This document shows, in pieces, positions 45,101-53,232 of a stretch of DNA of 64,000 bases; position 1 is the stretch's first letter, and the number at the start of each line of letters is the position of its first letter. The stretch lies in NCBI GenBank assembly GCA_029558515.1, contig JAKQEM010000041.1, positions 26,921 through 90,920 on the forward strand, given 5' to 3'. This DNA comes from a bacterium (lineage in GTDB: Bacteria; Patescibacteriota; Gracilibacteria; Peribacterales; Peribacteraceae). The notes beneath the pieces are model-generated. The model was not told the DNA's origin. It was given only the letters and a program-made list of their open reading frames with translations, and did not search any database. A program made the translations under genes and the position numbers.

Positions 45101-45523
45101 ATGCGCGTCATGATCTTCGGTACCTTCGATGATCTGCATCCGGGGCACAGGTATTTCCTGCAGCATGCGGCAAAACGGGCGGGGCCGTCCGTGTCGGATC
45201 ACGGCGGATTCTACGTCGTGGTGGCGCGGGACGGCAACGTCCGGCGCATCAAAGGAAAGTTGCCGCAGTTTTCCGAGATCGAACGCGCGGCGGCGATTCG
45301 CGGCGCCGTGCCGGAGGCGACGGTGCTGCTCGGGCACCCGACGGATTTTCTCCACCACGTCCGTGATCTGAAGCCCGATCTTCTCGTCCTTGGGTACGAT
45401 CAGCGTCTTCCGCCCGGCATTCGCGAGGAGGACCTGCCGGCGAAGATCGAGCGTCTGCCCGCCTTTCAGCCGGAGAAATGGAAGAGCAGTGTGTTGCGAG
45501 AAGGACGGAGAGCGAAGGACTAA
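45101..45523 (+). CDS. Cytidylyltransferase-fold nucleotidyltransferase (RibL/TagD-like)
   Basis: This 140-residue protein begins MRVMIFGTFDDLHPGHRYFL, the HxGH nucleotidyltransferase motif. VVVARDGNVRRIKGK, EIERAAAIRGAVPEATVLLG, and DLLVLGYDQR follow, with KSSVLREGRR at the end in the place of the (I/K)SST motif. The best family match is archaeal-type FAD synthetase (RibL) or glycerol-3-phosphate cytidylyltransferase; the substrate is not decided. CATACT lies 8 nt before the ATG. The C-terminal residues RRAKD and the stop codon come from a heptamer array. Confidence 0.8.
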   Translation: MRVMIFGTFDDLHPGHRYFLQHAAKRAGPSVSDHGGFYVVVARDGNVRRIKGKLPQFSEIERAAAIRGAVPEATVLLGHPTDFLHHVRDLKPDLLVLGYDQRLPPGIREEDLPAKIERLPAFQPEKWKSSVLREGRRAKD

Positions 45524-45555
45524 GGACGAGGGACGAAGGGCGAGGGGCGAGAGGT
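45500..45555. repeat. Heptamer array overlapping the nucleotidyltransferase stop codon
   Basis: Eight units: GAAGGAC, GGAGAGC, GAAGGAC, TAAGGAC, GAGGGAC, GAAGGGC, GAGGGGC, GAGAGGT. The stop codon TAA (45521-45523) starts the fourth unit. Confidence 0.75.
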
Positions 45556-45637
45556 CGGTCCCGCAGCGGCTCAGCGGTCGTTCAAAATAGGTGAGATGGC
45601 AATAAAGCATCTATCCTGCTATACTGATACGAACACC

Positions 45638-46051
45638 ATGCTCAAAACCATTCTCTCCAACCGGATCGTACGGCAACTCATGGGAGCCGCCGGGGGAGCG
45701 CTTGTCGCGCTCACGCTCTTCACCGCCTACCGCACCGCCGCGCCGATGGTGACGGCGTTTGTGCTGCCTGAAGACGTGGACGTCGAAGGAATGCATCCGG
45801 CTCCGCCTGAGGACTCCTTCGAGGCGGAAGCAACGGATGCGACCGAGGAATTCGCGGCAACCGCAGACTCCTTTGTCGTGTCGGAGACTCTTTCCACCGT
45901 TGCGCAGAACGTGGTTGCATCGGCGCCTGCCACGACCGCCACCGCGCCCGCGCTGCCCGATTCGGGCATCGGCCCGGGTCTCATGCTCCTGCTTGCGCTC
46001 TTCCTCAGCGTGGCCATCCGCAAAGCGCGACAGTCGCGCAGTGCGCGGTGA
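45638..46051 (+). CDS. Small surface protein with C-terminal LPDSG-type sorting tail
   Basis: This is a 137-residue protein from ATG 45638 (MLKTILSNRIVRQLMGAAGG). The N-terminal hydrophobic region (LMGAAGGALVALTLFTAYRT) is a signal sequence or anchor. An acidic, Ala/Thr-rich low-complexity middle follows. The C-terminus has the sorting layout ALPDSGIGPG, hydrophobic LMLLLALFLSVAI and basic RKARQSRSAR. LPDSG differs from the VPDSG-CTERM signal by one residue; VPDSG proteins are processed by an exosortase class. The gene lies 17 bp upstream of the prepilin peptidase gene. Confidence 0.75.
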   Translation: MLKTILSNRIVRQLMGAAGGALVALTLFTAYRTAAPMVTAFVLPEDVDVEGMHPAPPEDSFEAEATDATEEFAATADSFVVSETLSTVAQNVVASAPATTATAPALPDSGIGPGLMLLLALFLSVAIRKARQSRSAR

Positions 46052-46062
46052 AGGGATAGACT

Positions 46063-46836
46063 GTGCGCGTGTTTGATGCTCAGCTTCCTACGCTGTTTGG
46101 CGCGCTCCTCGCCGCGGTCATCGGTCTCTGCATGGGGAGTTTTTCCTCAATGGTGCTCGCCCGGACCGAGCCGGGGGATTCCCTCGGCGGGCGTTCGCGG
46201 TGTCCGCACTGCACAAAAACACTTGGCATCGTCGAACTCATCCCCCTCGTCAGCTACCTGGTGCAGCGCGGGAAGTGCCGGGGATGCGGCGCGCGCATCG
46301 CACTGTGGTATCCGCTCCTGGAACTCTTCGGCGCGGGGACGTTCCTCACGGGCTGGGCGTGGACCGATGCATGGATGCCGGCGCTCTCCCTCGGGCTCGT
46401 CTTCTGGGCGATGGGCGTCATCGTCATTGCCGATCTCCGTGCGCAGATGATCCCCGATGTGCTCACGGGATTGCTGGCCTTGGGCGCTCTTCTCTTGCAC
46501 GCGCCCGATGCACTCGTTTCCGCACTGATCGCCGGCGCGGTCGGAGGAGGATTCCTCGGGATGCAGTGGCTGGTGAGCAAGGGGCGATGGGTGGGCAGCG
46601 GCGACGTGCTGCTCGTGACGGCGCTCGGGATCTTCGTCGGACGATGGGAGTACGTTGTCGTTGCGCTGGGGTTGGCGTACATGATCGGGGCGGTGTTCGC
46701 GGGCGGACTGCTCCTCAGCAGAGGCTCCGCCGCGCGCCACATGCACATTCCCTTCGGACCCTTCCTGGTCGCGGGGGCGCTCCTCACGTTCATCGCGGGG
46801 GAACAAGTGGTGATTGTGTATGCGGGGATGATGTGA
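46063..46836 (+). CDS. pilD: Type IV prepilin peptidase (PilD/ComC family)
   Basis: This protein of about 257 residues has the family N-terminus MGSFSSMVLARTEPGDSLGG, two CxxC pairs (CPHCTKTL and CRGCGARI), the first catalytic Asp in VIADLRAQMIPD and the second in the GxGD motif WVGSGDVLLVTALGIF. It cleaves and N-methylates prepilins. Start choice: GTG 46063 gives the longest frame, but TAGACT lies exactly 6 nt before GTG 46069, which is probably the true leaderless start. It heads the pilus region; six likely substrates lie at 53.2-58.6 kb. Confidence 0.93.
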   Translation: MRVFDAQLPTLFGALLAAVIGLCMGSFSSMVLARTEPGDSLGGRSRCPHCTKTLGIVELIPLVSYLVQRGKCRGCGARIALWYPLLELFGAGTFLTGWAWTDAWMPALSLGLVFWAMGVIVIADLRAQMIPDVLTGLLALGALLLHAPDALVSALIAGAVGGGFLGMQWLVSKGRWVGSGDVLLVTALGIFVGRWEYVVVALGLAYMIGAVFAGGLLLSRGSAARHMHIPFGPFLVAGALLTFIAGEQVVIVYAGMM

Positions 46837-46856
46837 TTGCGTAGGAAGTTCAGGCA

Positions 46857-46999
46857 CAAAAAGACCGCTCACGCACAAGCGCAGCGGTCTTTGATTTGGT
46901 GCCAGCCCGGATACTCCATACGGAGTTTCCGCTGCCGGCGATCTTCCATTCTCCTGCCGGAAGAACAGGAGATCGCCGACAAGGAATACGGTGCTGACC
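46857..46999 (-). ncRNA. Candidate structured small RNA next to smpB
   Basis: The minus strand has a strong promoter (47005-47032) and, about 140 nt on, a stem-loop with a T-run (46860-46892). No protein-like frame fits. The transcript would fold with a closing stem GGTCAGC/GCTGGCACC, a long hairpin CGGCGAT/ATCGCCG carrying CTCCTG/CAGGAG, a small hairpin ACTCC/GGAGT and the terminator. It does not match the conserved cores of tmRNA, SRP RNA or RNase P RNA. A 6S-like regulator cannot be excluded. Confidence 0.5.
46860..46892 (-). terminator. Rho-independent terminator of the small RNA
   Basis: AAAGACCGCT pairs with AGCGGTCTTT over ten bases with a 13-nt loop. On the minus strand the stem is followed by five T residues; it may also serve the prepilin peptidase gene from the other side. 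Confidence 0.65.
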
Positions 47000-47004
47000 A
47001 GACC

Positions 47005-47032
47005 ATAGTATATCTTTTGTGCAACTTGTCAA
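47005..47032 (-). promoter_or_regulatory. Consensus promoter of the small RNA
   Basis: Read on the minus strand: TTGACA (47032-47027), a 16-bp spacer and TACTAT (47010-47005). The predicted start falls at about 46999, exactly where the closing stem of the RNA begins. Confidence 0.65.
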
Positions 47033-47154
47033 GGGGGCTGTATTATTGGCATTCAGATGCGATTTCTTCATGGAATAGACTTGCTCATACAATAATCACA
47101 TCTCCCGGCTCCCCTTTCACCACTCATCACGCACAACTCGTCTATACTCCCCCC

Positions 47155-47589
47155 ATGAAGACCGTCGCCCAAAGCCGCCGTGCACGCTTCGATTACGCCA
47201 TCGAGGAAACGTTGCTCGCGGGCATCGCGCTTCATGGGGCAGAGGTGAAATCCTGCCGCGCGGGGCATGTCGATCTCTCCGGCGCGTACGTTTCTTTTTT
47301 GGGATCCGCCCCCGTCCTCAAGCATTGCACCATCGCGCCCTATCGCTTTGCACGCGCCGATGCCTTTGAAACCGGGCGGGATCGCACGTTGCTTCTTTCC
47401 AAAAAAGAAATGGATCGGCTGCGAAGCGCGAGCAACGAGAAGGGCATCGCGATCATTCCGCTGGAAGTGCAGACGGGCAAACACGTGAAGGTGCTTCTGG
47501 GCATCGGGCGCGGACGCAAGACGCTTGATAAGCGGCAGCGGATCAAGGAGAGGGAAATCGAGAAGAGATTACGACAGGGTGGCGGGTAA
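47155..47589 (+). CDS. smpB: SsrA-binding protein SmpB
   Basis: This is a 144-residue protein from ATG 47155 (MKTVAQSRRARFDYAIEETL). The OB-fold core shows AGIALHGAEVKSCRAGHVDL and SGAYVSFLGSAPVLKHCTIA, then DRTLLLSKKEMDRLRSASNE and the C-terminal GRGRKTLDKRQRIKEREIEK tail that inserts in the ribosome. SmpB delivers tmRNA to stalled ribosomes. TATACT lies exactly 6 nt before the ATG, and the sequence from -12 to +6 is nearly identical to that of the gene at 16533. The upstream open frame is not coding. No tmRNA gene was found nearby. Confidence 0.95.
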   Translation: MKTVAQSRRARFDYAIEETLLAGIALHGAEVKSCRAGHVDLSGAYVSFLGSAPVLKHCTIAPYRFARADAFETGRDRTLLLSKKEMDRLRSASNEKGIAIIPLEVQTGKHVKVLLGIGRGRKTLDKRQRIKEREIEKRLRQGGG

Positions 47590-47621
47590 TAATTAGAGTC
47601 TCCTCAGTTCTCTCATCGTGA

Positions 47622-48695
47622 CTATTGTGGCGTGCAAGGGAGGAGAACGACATTACTCACATTATTTTGTGGGTAGATATCGAAGGCGGCTGTACGGTTC
47701 ACACCTTCGGGGTTCGTTGCAATGGCAGCTGAGAACGGGCGTACGCCGGCGAAATTATTGTCACAAGGAAAGAAGTTGTGCGGAGTCTGCAGCGTGATGG
47801 AGACCGGATACGTACTATTGGGACTCAAGCCATCTATTTTACAACGTATAAAGGGGAAGCCGATACTTACAGGGAAGCACTTGATGGAAGAGGGGGAAAC
47901 ACTGTTGAAAACAAGATCGCCGGTATGGAAAAAGAGCCAAGCATCTGCATGGCTCGGTCCTCTGTTATACACTTCCATTTCAAACGTGGTCGCTATCACA
48001 TTCAGCGCGGACGTGAAAGAATTGCGCGGGTTATGGAGAATAATGGAAAGATCCGCATAGCTTGCAGAAGACGGGACGCTGGAGGCTGCGCTGCTTCCGG
48101 AGGAGGCGGGACGGAGAACACAGCGCATGCAGGGAAGTTCGTTCGTTTGTTCGCATACGTATCCTCCTGTTCCACAGTATCGAACGCCGCTCAAAGCGCA
48201 CTCGTCGCCGCGGCAGACGGAAGATCCGGTGGAACTCATCTGCCTACTGGAAGCGAGAGCGCTGCTGGGATATCCCCCCCAACTGCTGAAGGGAGGGGCA
48301 CTGCTTGGGTATCCTCTCCAACTGCTGGAAGTCGGAATGCTGCTAAGGTATCTCCCCCAACTGCTGGAGGGTGGGGCACTGCTAGGGTATCCTCTCCAAC
48401 TGCTGGAAGTCGGAGCACTGCTACGCGGTTGGCTGCTCCCGACGGCGCAGTTTGCTCGGCATTGGTTGATAGATGCGAAGATGCAAGTGTCTCTATTGTT
48501 GTTCGTCACGAGACAGTATGTACACCGACTTGCAGTGCACTGCGCTCCAATGGAGCCGACGGGCAAGCGTAGCTGTTGCACCAGCGTTCCTTCCAGCAGG
48601 CTTGGTTGCATTCCAAACGGCTGGAAGTATGCAAATCCGATCGCCACGAATATAAGGCAAAGAACGGCGATGTGTACGAATGATTTGAATTGCAT
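47622..48695 (-). CDS. Secreted repeat protein with DUF11-like domain
   Basis: This 357-residue protein has an N-terminal signal/anchor (FVHIAVLCLIFVAIGFAYFQ). A Cys-containing segment, then four 13-residue repeats of the type SSAPTSSSWRGYP (residues about 93-146), a second Cys-rich part (CRGDECALSGVRYCGTGGYV) and a C-terminal domain with ADLSIILHNPRNSFTSALNV that resembles DUF11/conserved-repeat surface domains. Composition is less G+C-rich than its neighbours. It lies on the strand opposite to smpB and recR. It is probably a surface protein; its function is unknown. Confidence 0.7.
   Translation of the reverse strand: MQFKSFVHIAVLCLIFVAIGFAYFQPFGMQPSLLEGTLVQQLRLPVGSIGAQCTASRCTYCLVTNNNRDTCIFASINQCRANCAVGSSQPRSSAPTSSSWRGYPSSAPPSSSWGRYLSSIPTSSSWRGYPSSAPPFSSWGGYPSSALASSRQMSSTGSSVCRGDECALSGVRYCGTGGYVCEQTNELPCMRCVLRPASSGSSAASSVPSSASYADLSIILHNPRNSFTSALNVIATTFEMEVYNRGPSHADAWLFFHTGDLVFNSVSPSSIKCFPVSIGFPFIRCKIDGLSPNSTYPVSITLQTPHNFFPCDNNFAGVRPFSAAIATNPEGVNRTAAFDIYPQNNVSNVVLLPCTPQ
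48262..48417. repeat. Four tandem 39-bp coding repeats
   Basis: Units at 48262-48300, 48301-48339, 48340-48378 and 48379-48417, each starting CTGCT on the + strand. They encode the SSAPTSSSWRGYP-like repeats; 39 bp keeps the frame whatever the copy number. Confidence 0.85.
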
Positions 48696-48819
48696 AGAAG
48701 GAATAGGTGGATGATTCCGTCACAGAATAGCTCACCGGTCATCATGCCTTATGAAATGAACATGACAGAGTGATTCCTTGTGATGCTATATTAATCAGCT
48801 GCATTCTTGCGGCAAACTT

Positions 48820-48868
48820 CCCTGTTATTCTGTTACTCTCATCCCTGTTACTCTCATCCCCGTTACTC
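48820..48868. repeat. Short tandem repeats before recR
   Basis: Roughly 15-bp units of the form CTGTTACTCTCATCC repeat about three times and end at the recR ATG. They alternate 7- and 8-bp parts and look related to the heptamer arrays. Confidence 0.5.
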
Positions 48869-49465
48869 ATGTCTCTTCTTCCCCCCCAAATCCTCAAGAC
48901 CATCGAGGAGTTCCAGAAGCTCCCCGGCATCGGGCCCAAGAGCGCCGAACGGCTGGTGTTCCATCTGCTGCGCAGTTCCCGCGCCGATCCCGCGGCGCTC
49001 GGCCAGTCGCTACTGACGCTCAAGAATCAGCTGCGTTTCTGCAGCACCTGCCAGATGGTGACGACGGAAGAACGATGCGTCCTCTGCGCAGATGCTTCAC
49101 GCGATGCGTCCACGGTGCTCGTCGTCGAGGAGCCGCTGGAAGTCGTTGCGTTTGAGAAGACGTCGTACAAGGGACTCTATCACGTGCTCCACGGCGTGCT
49201 CTCCCCCATTGACGGGTTGGGGCCGGAGCAGTTGAAGATTCGCGAACTCGTTGATCGCTGTTCCTCGGGCGCCGTCCGCGAACTCATCATTGCCACAGAT
49301 CCGGACGTCGAAGGAGAGACGACGGCCGTCTACTTGCGCGACCGCCTCTCGCCGCTTGTGCCGACGATCACGCGCCTGGCGCACGGTTTGCCGATGGGTG
49401 CGGATATCGAATTTGCCGATCAAATCACGCTTCGACAAGCTTTGGAAGGGCGCAGAAATCTGTGA
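48869..49465 (+). CDS. recR: Recombination mediator RecR
   Basis: This is a 198-residue protein from ATG 48869 (MSLLPPQILKTIEEFQKLPG). The helix-hairpin-helix IEEFQKLPGIGPKSAERLVF, the zinc finger CSTCQMVTTEERCVLC, and the Toprim domain (TVLVVEEPLEVVAFEKTSYK, YHVLHGVLSPIDGLGPEQL, ELIIATDPDVEGETTAVYL) are complete. RecR works with RecO/RecF in loading RecA. Length is the usual about 200. The gene precedes the pilus response-regulator promoter. Confidence 0.96.
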   Translation: MSLLPPQILKTIEEFQKLPGIGPKSAERLVFHLLRSSRADPAALGQSLLTLKNQLRFCSTCQMVTTEERCVLCADASRDASTVLVVEEPLEVVAFEKTSYKGLYHVLHGVLSPIDGLGPEQLKIRELVDRCSSGAVRELIIATDPDVEGETTAVYLRDRLSPLVPTITRLAHGLPMGADIEFADQITLRQALEGRRNL

Positions 49466-49477
49466 GAGGGCTCTGAC

Positions 49478-49506
49478 TTGTGGGAAGGGGGGATTTTTGC
49501 TATAAT
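49478..49506 (+). promoter_or_regulatory. Promoter of the receiver-pilB-pilC operon
   Basis: TATAAT at 49501-49506 with a weak -35 (TTGTGG, 49478-49483) at 17-bp spacing, 25 bp before the receiver gene. Confidence 0.5.
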
Positions 49507-49531
49507 ACAACGATTGGTTTGATGCAAACCC

Positions 49532-49921
49532 ATGCCAAAAACAGACACATCCTCCGCCGCCCGAAAGAAGAAGATCCTCATCATCGAGGATGAGAAGCCG
49601 CTCGCGCACGCGCTCGAGCTCAAAATGAATCACGAAGGGTATGAGACGGCGGTCGCATTCACCGGAACCCAAGGCCTCAAGGAGGCGGCGACCGGCAAGT
49701 ATGATCTTGTGCTGCTGGATCTCATTTTGCCCGAAATTGACGGCTTCACCATCCTGCAGGAATTGAAGGCGCGGAAAGCCAACACCGTCATCATCATTCT
49801 CTCCAATCTCGGCCAGGACGAGGACCGCAAGAAGGCGGAGGAGTATGGGGTGCGACAGTATCTCGTAAAGTCCAACGTGCCGCTCGCCGATATCGTCAAA
49901 GTGGTGAAAGCCACTATCTGA
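49532..49921 (+). CDS. Single-domain response regulator (receiver) at the head of the pilus operon
   Basis: This 129-residue protein is a CheY-like receiver: KKKILIIEDEKPLAHALELK supplies the acidic pair, LVLLDLILPEIDGFTILQEL the phosphorylated Asp, VIIILSNLGQDED the Thr/Ser position and YLVKSNVPL the conserved Lys. There is no output domain, so it probably acts by protein contact, perhaps on PilB 14 bp downstream. The histidine kinase at 58729 is a candidate partner. Confidence 0.92.
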   Translation: MPKTDTSSAARKKKILIIEDEKPLAHALELKMNHEGYETAVAFTGTQGLKEAATGKYDLVLLDLILPEIDGFTILQELKARKANTVIIILSNLGQDEDRKKAEEYGVRQYLVKSNVPLADIVKVVKATI

Positions 49922-49935
49922 TTCCCCCCGTTCCC

Positions 49936-51726
49936 ATGGCCATGACTGACGCCGAACTCAAGAAGCTCCTCCTGGAATTGAACTACGTTTCCGAGGAGAA
50001 CATCGCCGCCGCCGAGGCGCAGGCCAAGGCGCACGGAGTGCCGCTGAAGGAAGCGCTGCGCGAGATGGAGTTGCTCAACCAGGATCTGTACGAGAGTGCG
50101 ATCGCCGAATTCCACCATCTTGCCTATTTCGACCCGAATCAGACACCGGTCACGTCGGAGACGGTGCTGCTGCTCCCCGAAGACATCGCTCGTTCCTATG
50201 GCATCGCCGTGGTGAGCAAGACCGATGAAGCGGTGACGGTGGCGACGTCCGATCCTTCTCACAAATTGCTGGAGGAAGCGGTTCGTATGAACCTGGGACA
50301 GGAGATCGCGATTTTTCCCGATGAGGAAACTGCGGACGTGAAGCAGACGTCGCGCAAGGCCGCGGCGCATTTCTCACTGAAGCGCAAAGGGCCCCAGCGC
50401 ACGCGTTTTACAGGGACGGTCACGCTGGTGTACGCATCGCGCAAAGCGATTGAGGCGCTCTTCGTCCATTACCGCAAGCCGCTCGCCACACGTTTCCAGC
50501 AGATCATCGACGCGCAGAAGAAGGTCGCGCCGGAAATTCTGGAGGAAATTTTCTCCGATGCCATCGGCCTGAGGGCGAGTGACATCCACTTCGAACCGCA
50601 GGAGGCCGCCGTCATCGTTCGCTTTCGTGTGGACGGCGTGCTGCACGAGGCCGGACGCATTCCGCGCGAGTACTACGAGGGCGTGGTCAACCGCATCAAG
50701 ATCGCGGCGAATCTGCACATTGACGAACACTTCTCGGCGCAGGACGGTGCCATTCGGTACGATACCGGGACCGGAACCATGGACGTGCGCGTCTCCATCG
50801 TGCCCATTGTCGACGGTGAGAAGATCGTCATGCGCTTGCTCTCCGAGTACGTGCGCTCGCTGACGCTCGCCGATCTCGGATTTTCCGATGAGAACCGTCA
50901 GGCGCTCGAACACATCTGTCGGAAACCCTTCGGCATGATCCTCACGACCGGTCCGACCGGATCGGGCAAGTCGACGACGCTCTACGCGCTCCTGAAACTG
51001 CGCAACCACCCCGACGTGAACATCTCCACCATCGAAGATCCCGTGGAGTACAAAGTGCCGGGCATCAATCACATTCAGGTGAATCCCGGGACGAATCTGA
51101 CCTTCGCGAACGGTTTGCGCGCACTCATGCGCCAAGATCCGAACATCATCCTCGTCGGTGAGATCCGCGACGGAGAGACGGCGTCCATCGCGGTCAACGC
51201 CGCGCTGACGGGACACCTTCTCTTCTCCACGTTGCACGCCAACGATGCCGTGACGTCGGTGCCGCGCATGCTGGAGATGGGCGTCGAGCCGTTCCTCCTC
51301 GCATCCACGCTGGAGGTGGTCATCGCGCAGCGTCTCGTCCGGCGCATCTGCCCGCACTGTCGCTACAGTTTTTCGGTAGGGACGGACGAAGTCGCCAGGC
51401 TCTTTCCTCACGCCGAGAAGTTCTTTCCCAAGAAGGGCGCCACGCTCTTCTACCGCGGCAAGGGATGCGAGTCGTGCGGCGGCATCGGCTACTCGGGACG
51501 CATCGCCATTCACGAGCTGCTTGCCGTTTCCGGCGCCATCGAAGATCTCATCATCGCACGGTCGTCCAGCGCGGAGATTCAGACGGAGGCCCGCAAGCAG
51601 GGGATGAAGTCGCTCTTCGAGGACGGTTTGGAGAAGGTGAAGACCGGCGTGACCACCATGGAAGAACTCCTGCGCGTCGCATCCCCACCGGATGCCCCCG
51701 CCGTCCATCCCGCCGCCGATGAGTAA
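49936..51726 (+). CDS. pilB: Type IV pilus assembly ATPase PilB
   Basis: This 596-residue protein has the GspE/PilB N-terminal domain (ELKKLLLELNYVSEENIAAA) and the ATPase: Walker A ILTTGPTGSGKSTTLYALLK (about residue 338), Asp box STIEDPVEYKVPGINHIQVN, Walker B QDPNIILVGEIRDGETASIA and His box LTGHLLFSTLHANDAVTSVP. A zinc site is formed by CPHC...CESC (about 470-515). The enzyme drives pilin polymerisation. Its last 8 nt overlap the pilC start. Confidence 0.96.
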   Translation: MAMTDAELKKLLLELNYVSEENIAAAEAQAKAHGVPLKEALREMELLNQDLYESAIAEFHHLAYFDPNQTPVTSETVLLLPEDIARSYGIAVVSKTDEAVTVATSDPSHKLLEEAVRMNLGQEIAIFPDEETADVKQTSRKAAAHFSLKRKGPQRTRFTGTVTLVYASRKAIEALFVHYRKPLATRFQQIIDAQKKVAPEILEEIFSDAIGLRASDIHFEPQEAAVIVRFRVDGVLHEAGRIPREYYEGVVNRIKIAANLHIDEHFSAQDGAIRYDTGTGTMDVRVSIVPIVDGEKIVMRLLSEYVRSLTLADLGFSDENRQALEHICRKPFGMILTTGPTGSGKSTTLYALLKLRNHPDVNISTIEDPVEYKVPGINHIQVNPGTNLTFANGLRALMRQDPNIILVGEIRDGETASIAVNAALTGHLLFSTLHANDAVTSVPRMLEMGVEPFLLASTLEVVIAQRLVRRICPHCRYSFSVGTDEVARLFPHAEKFFPKKGATLFYRGKGCESCGGIGYSGRIAIHELLAVSGAIEDLIIARSSSAEIQTEARKQGMKSLFEDGLEKVKTGVTTMEELLRVASPPDAPAVHPAADE

Positions 51727-53209
51727 TGCCGCACCGCCATCGAAGGAAGATGCACGCCGCTTCGCGGCCCAGATGCTCGCGAAGCGCAAAGGCACCCCTG
51801 TGGTCGCGCTTCCCCGGCCATCCGCTCCCGCGCCGGCATCCGCCGCCGAGCCTGCTTTGGAGAAGGCTGCGGGAATGGAGGAGTTCGTATCGGGCGTCGG
51901 CGCCGCGCCGCGGTCGGATGCATCCGACCCGCAAAAAAGCGCCGCTTCTCAGACGCCTCCCCGCCCCCCCGTTTCCTCCCCGCCTCGCGCCCGTTTCTCT
52001 CTCTTCCGAAGACGAGCGTCCCGCATCTCCGGGAAGAAAGGGGAAGAGAAGAGGAAGGAAGAGAAGACGGCCGCCGATCGTACGGATTCTTTCGGCGCGG
52101 TACGCACGCAGGAGCATGCGCACATGAGCGGTCTCCAGCGGTTTGCGTCCGCGCTCAGCCACCTGGGAATGGGCAAGGAACGCATGCTCTTCATCGAGAA
52201 TACGGCCATGATGCTCAAGGCGGGTCTGCCGCTCATCGACACGCTCCGCACGCTGCAGGCGGAAACGCGGTCCAAGTCGATGCGCAGACTGCTCCAGAAG
52301 ATTCTGGACGCCGTGGAGAACGGCAGTTCTCTGTGGCGTGCCATGGACACGCAGGGATTTTTCTCCATGCACACCATCGCACTCGTGCGCATCGGCGAGG
52401 AAGCCGGCAACCTCGCGCAGAATATGGAGTACCTGGCGCAGCAGGAAGAGAAGGATCACGAACTCAAGAGCAAGGTGAAGATGGCCATGATGTATCCGAC
52501 GATCGTTCTTGTGATCATGTTCGTCATCATCATCGTGCTCGGCATGTTCGTCCTTCCCAACCTTATCGGGGTGCTCTTTGCGCTCAATGTGCCGCTGCCG
52601 TTCGTCACCCGCATCGTCATCGCTTTCTCCACCTTCTTCACCGATCACGGCATCGTGGCGGTACCCGGTTTTCTCATCGGATTCGCGCTGCTCATCATCC
52701 TTGGCAAATTCACGGTGCTCCGCATCCCCATTCAGTGGATGATGTTCCAGATTCCGGGCATCGGATCGTTGGCGAGACAGGCGACCATCGCGCGCTTCGG
52801 GGTGATTCTCGGAGGGTTGCTGCAGGCGGGCGTGCCCGTCATCGAAGCGATGCAATCGCTGGTGGATGTGACGCCGATTCTGGGATACAAACGTTTCTAC
52901 CAGAAGATGCTCGATCATCTCACCGTCGGCGATTCGTTCGCCAAGAGCTTTGTCACCATCAAGCGCAGTCGCAAGCTGCTCCCGCCTTCCGTGCAGCAGC
53001 TCATCCTCACGGGCGAACGATCGGGATCACTGTCGGGGATCATGCTGAAGATCGCCGATATCTATGACAAGAAAGCGTCGGAGACCGCGCAGAAACTGCC
53101 GGTGATTCTCGAACCGATGCTGCTCATTTTCATAGGAGCCCTGGTGGCGACCATCGCCTTCGCCGTCATCGTTCCCATCTATTCCATCGTTGGCAATATC
53201 AATGGGTGA
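51719..53209 (+). CDS. pilC: Type IV pilus inner-membrane platform protein PilC
   Basis: This is a 496-residue protein from ATG 51719, overlapping the pilB stop. The first 125 residues are Ala/Pro/Lys-rich and probably disordered, which is unusual for PilC (about 400 residues). The GspF domains follow: LFIENTAMMLKAGLPLIDTL, RRLLQKILDAVENGSSLWRA and VRIGEEAGNLAQNMEYLAQQ in the first, and RFGVILGGLLQAGVPVIEAM with LTGERSGSLSGIMLKIADIY in the second. Three membrane segments are clear, and the protein ends AVIVPIYSIVGNING. Confidence 0.95.
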   Translation: MSNAAPPSKEDARRFAAQMLAKRKGTPVVALPRPSAPAPASAAEPALEKAAGMEEFVSGVGAAPRSDASDPQKSAASQTPPRPPVSSPPRARFSLFRRRASRISGKKGEEKRKEEKTAADRTDSFGAVRTQEHAHMSGLQRFASALSHLGMGKERMLFIENTAMMLKAGLPLIDTLRTLQAETRSKSMRRLLQKILDAVENGSSLWRAMDTQGFFSMHTIALVRIGEEAGNLAQNMEYLAQQEEKDHELKSKVKMAMMYPTIVLVIMFVIIIVLGMFVLPNLIGVLFALNVPLPFVTRIVIAFSTFFTDHGIVAVPGFLIGFALLIILGKFTVLRIPIQWMMFQIPGIGSLARQATIARFGVILGGLLQAGVPVIEAMQSLVDVTPILGYKRFYQKMLDHLTVGDSFAKSFVTIKRSRKLLPPSVQQLILTGERSGSLSGIMLKIADIYDKKASETAQKLPVILEPMLLIFIGALVATIAFAVIVPIYSIVGNING

Positions 53210-53232
53210 CGGGGGAGGAGTATCATGCTCGC

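Noticed and set aside
46837..47154. N-terminal extension of SmpB in the same frame
   Set aside because: It would translate through the small-RNA region; SmpB homology and a -10 hexamer fix the start at 47155.
46837..47154. tmRNA gene next to smpB
   Set aside because: No tRNA-like 3' end or tag reading frame is visible.
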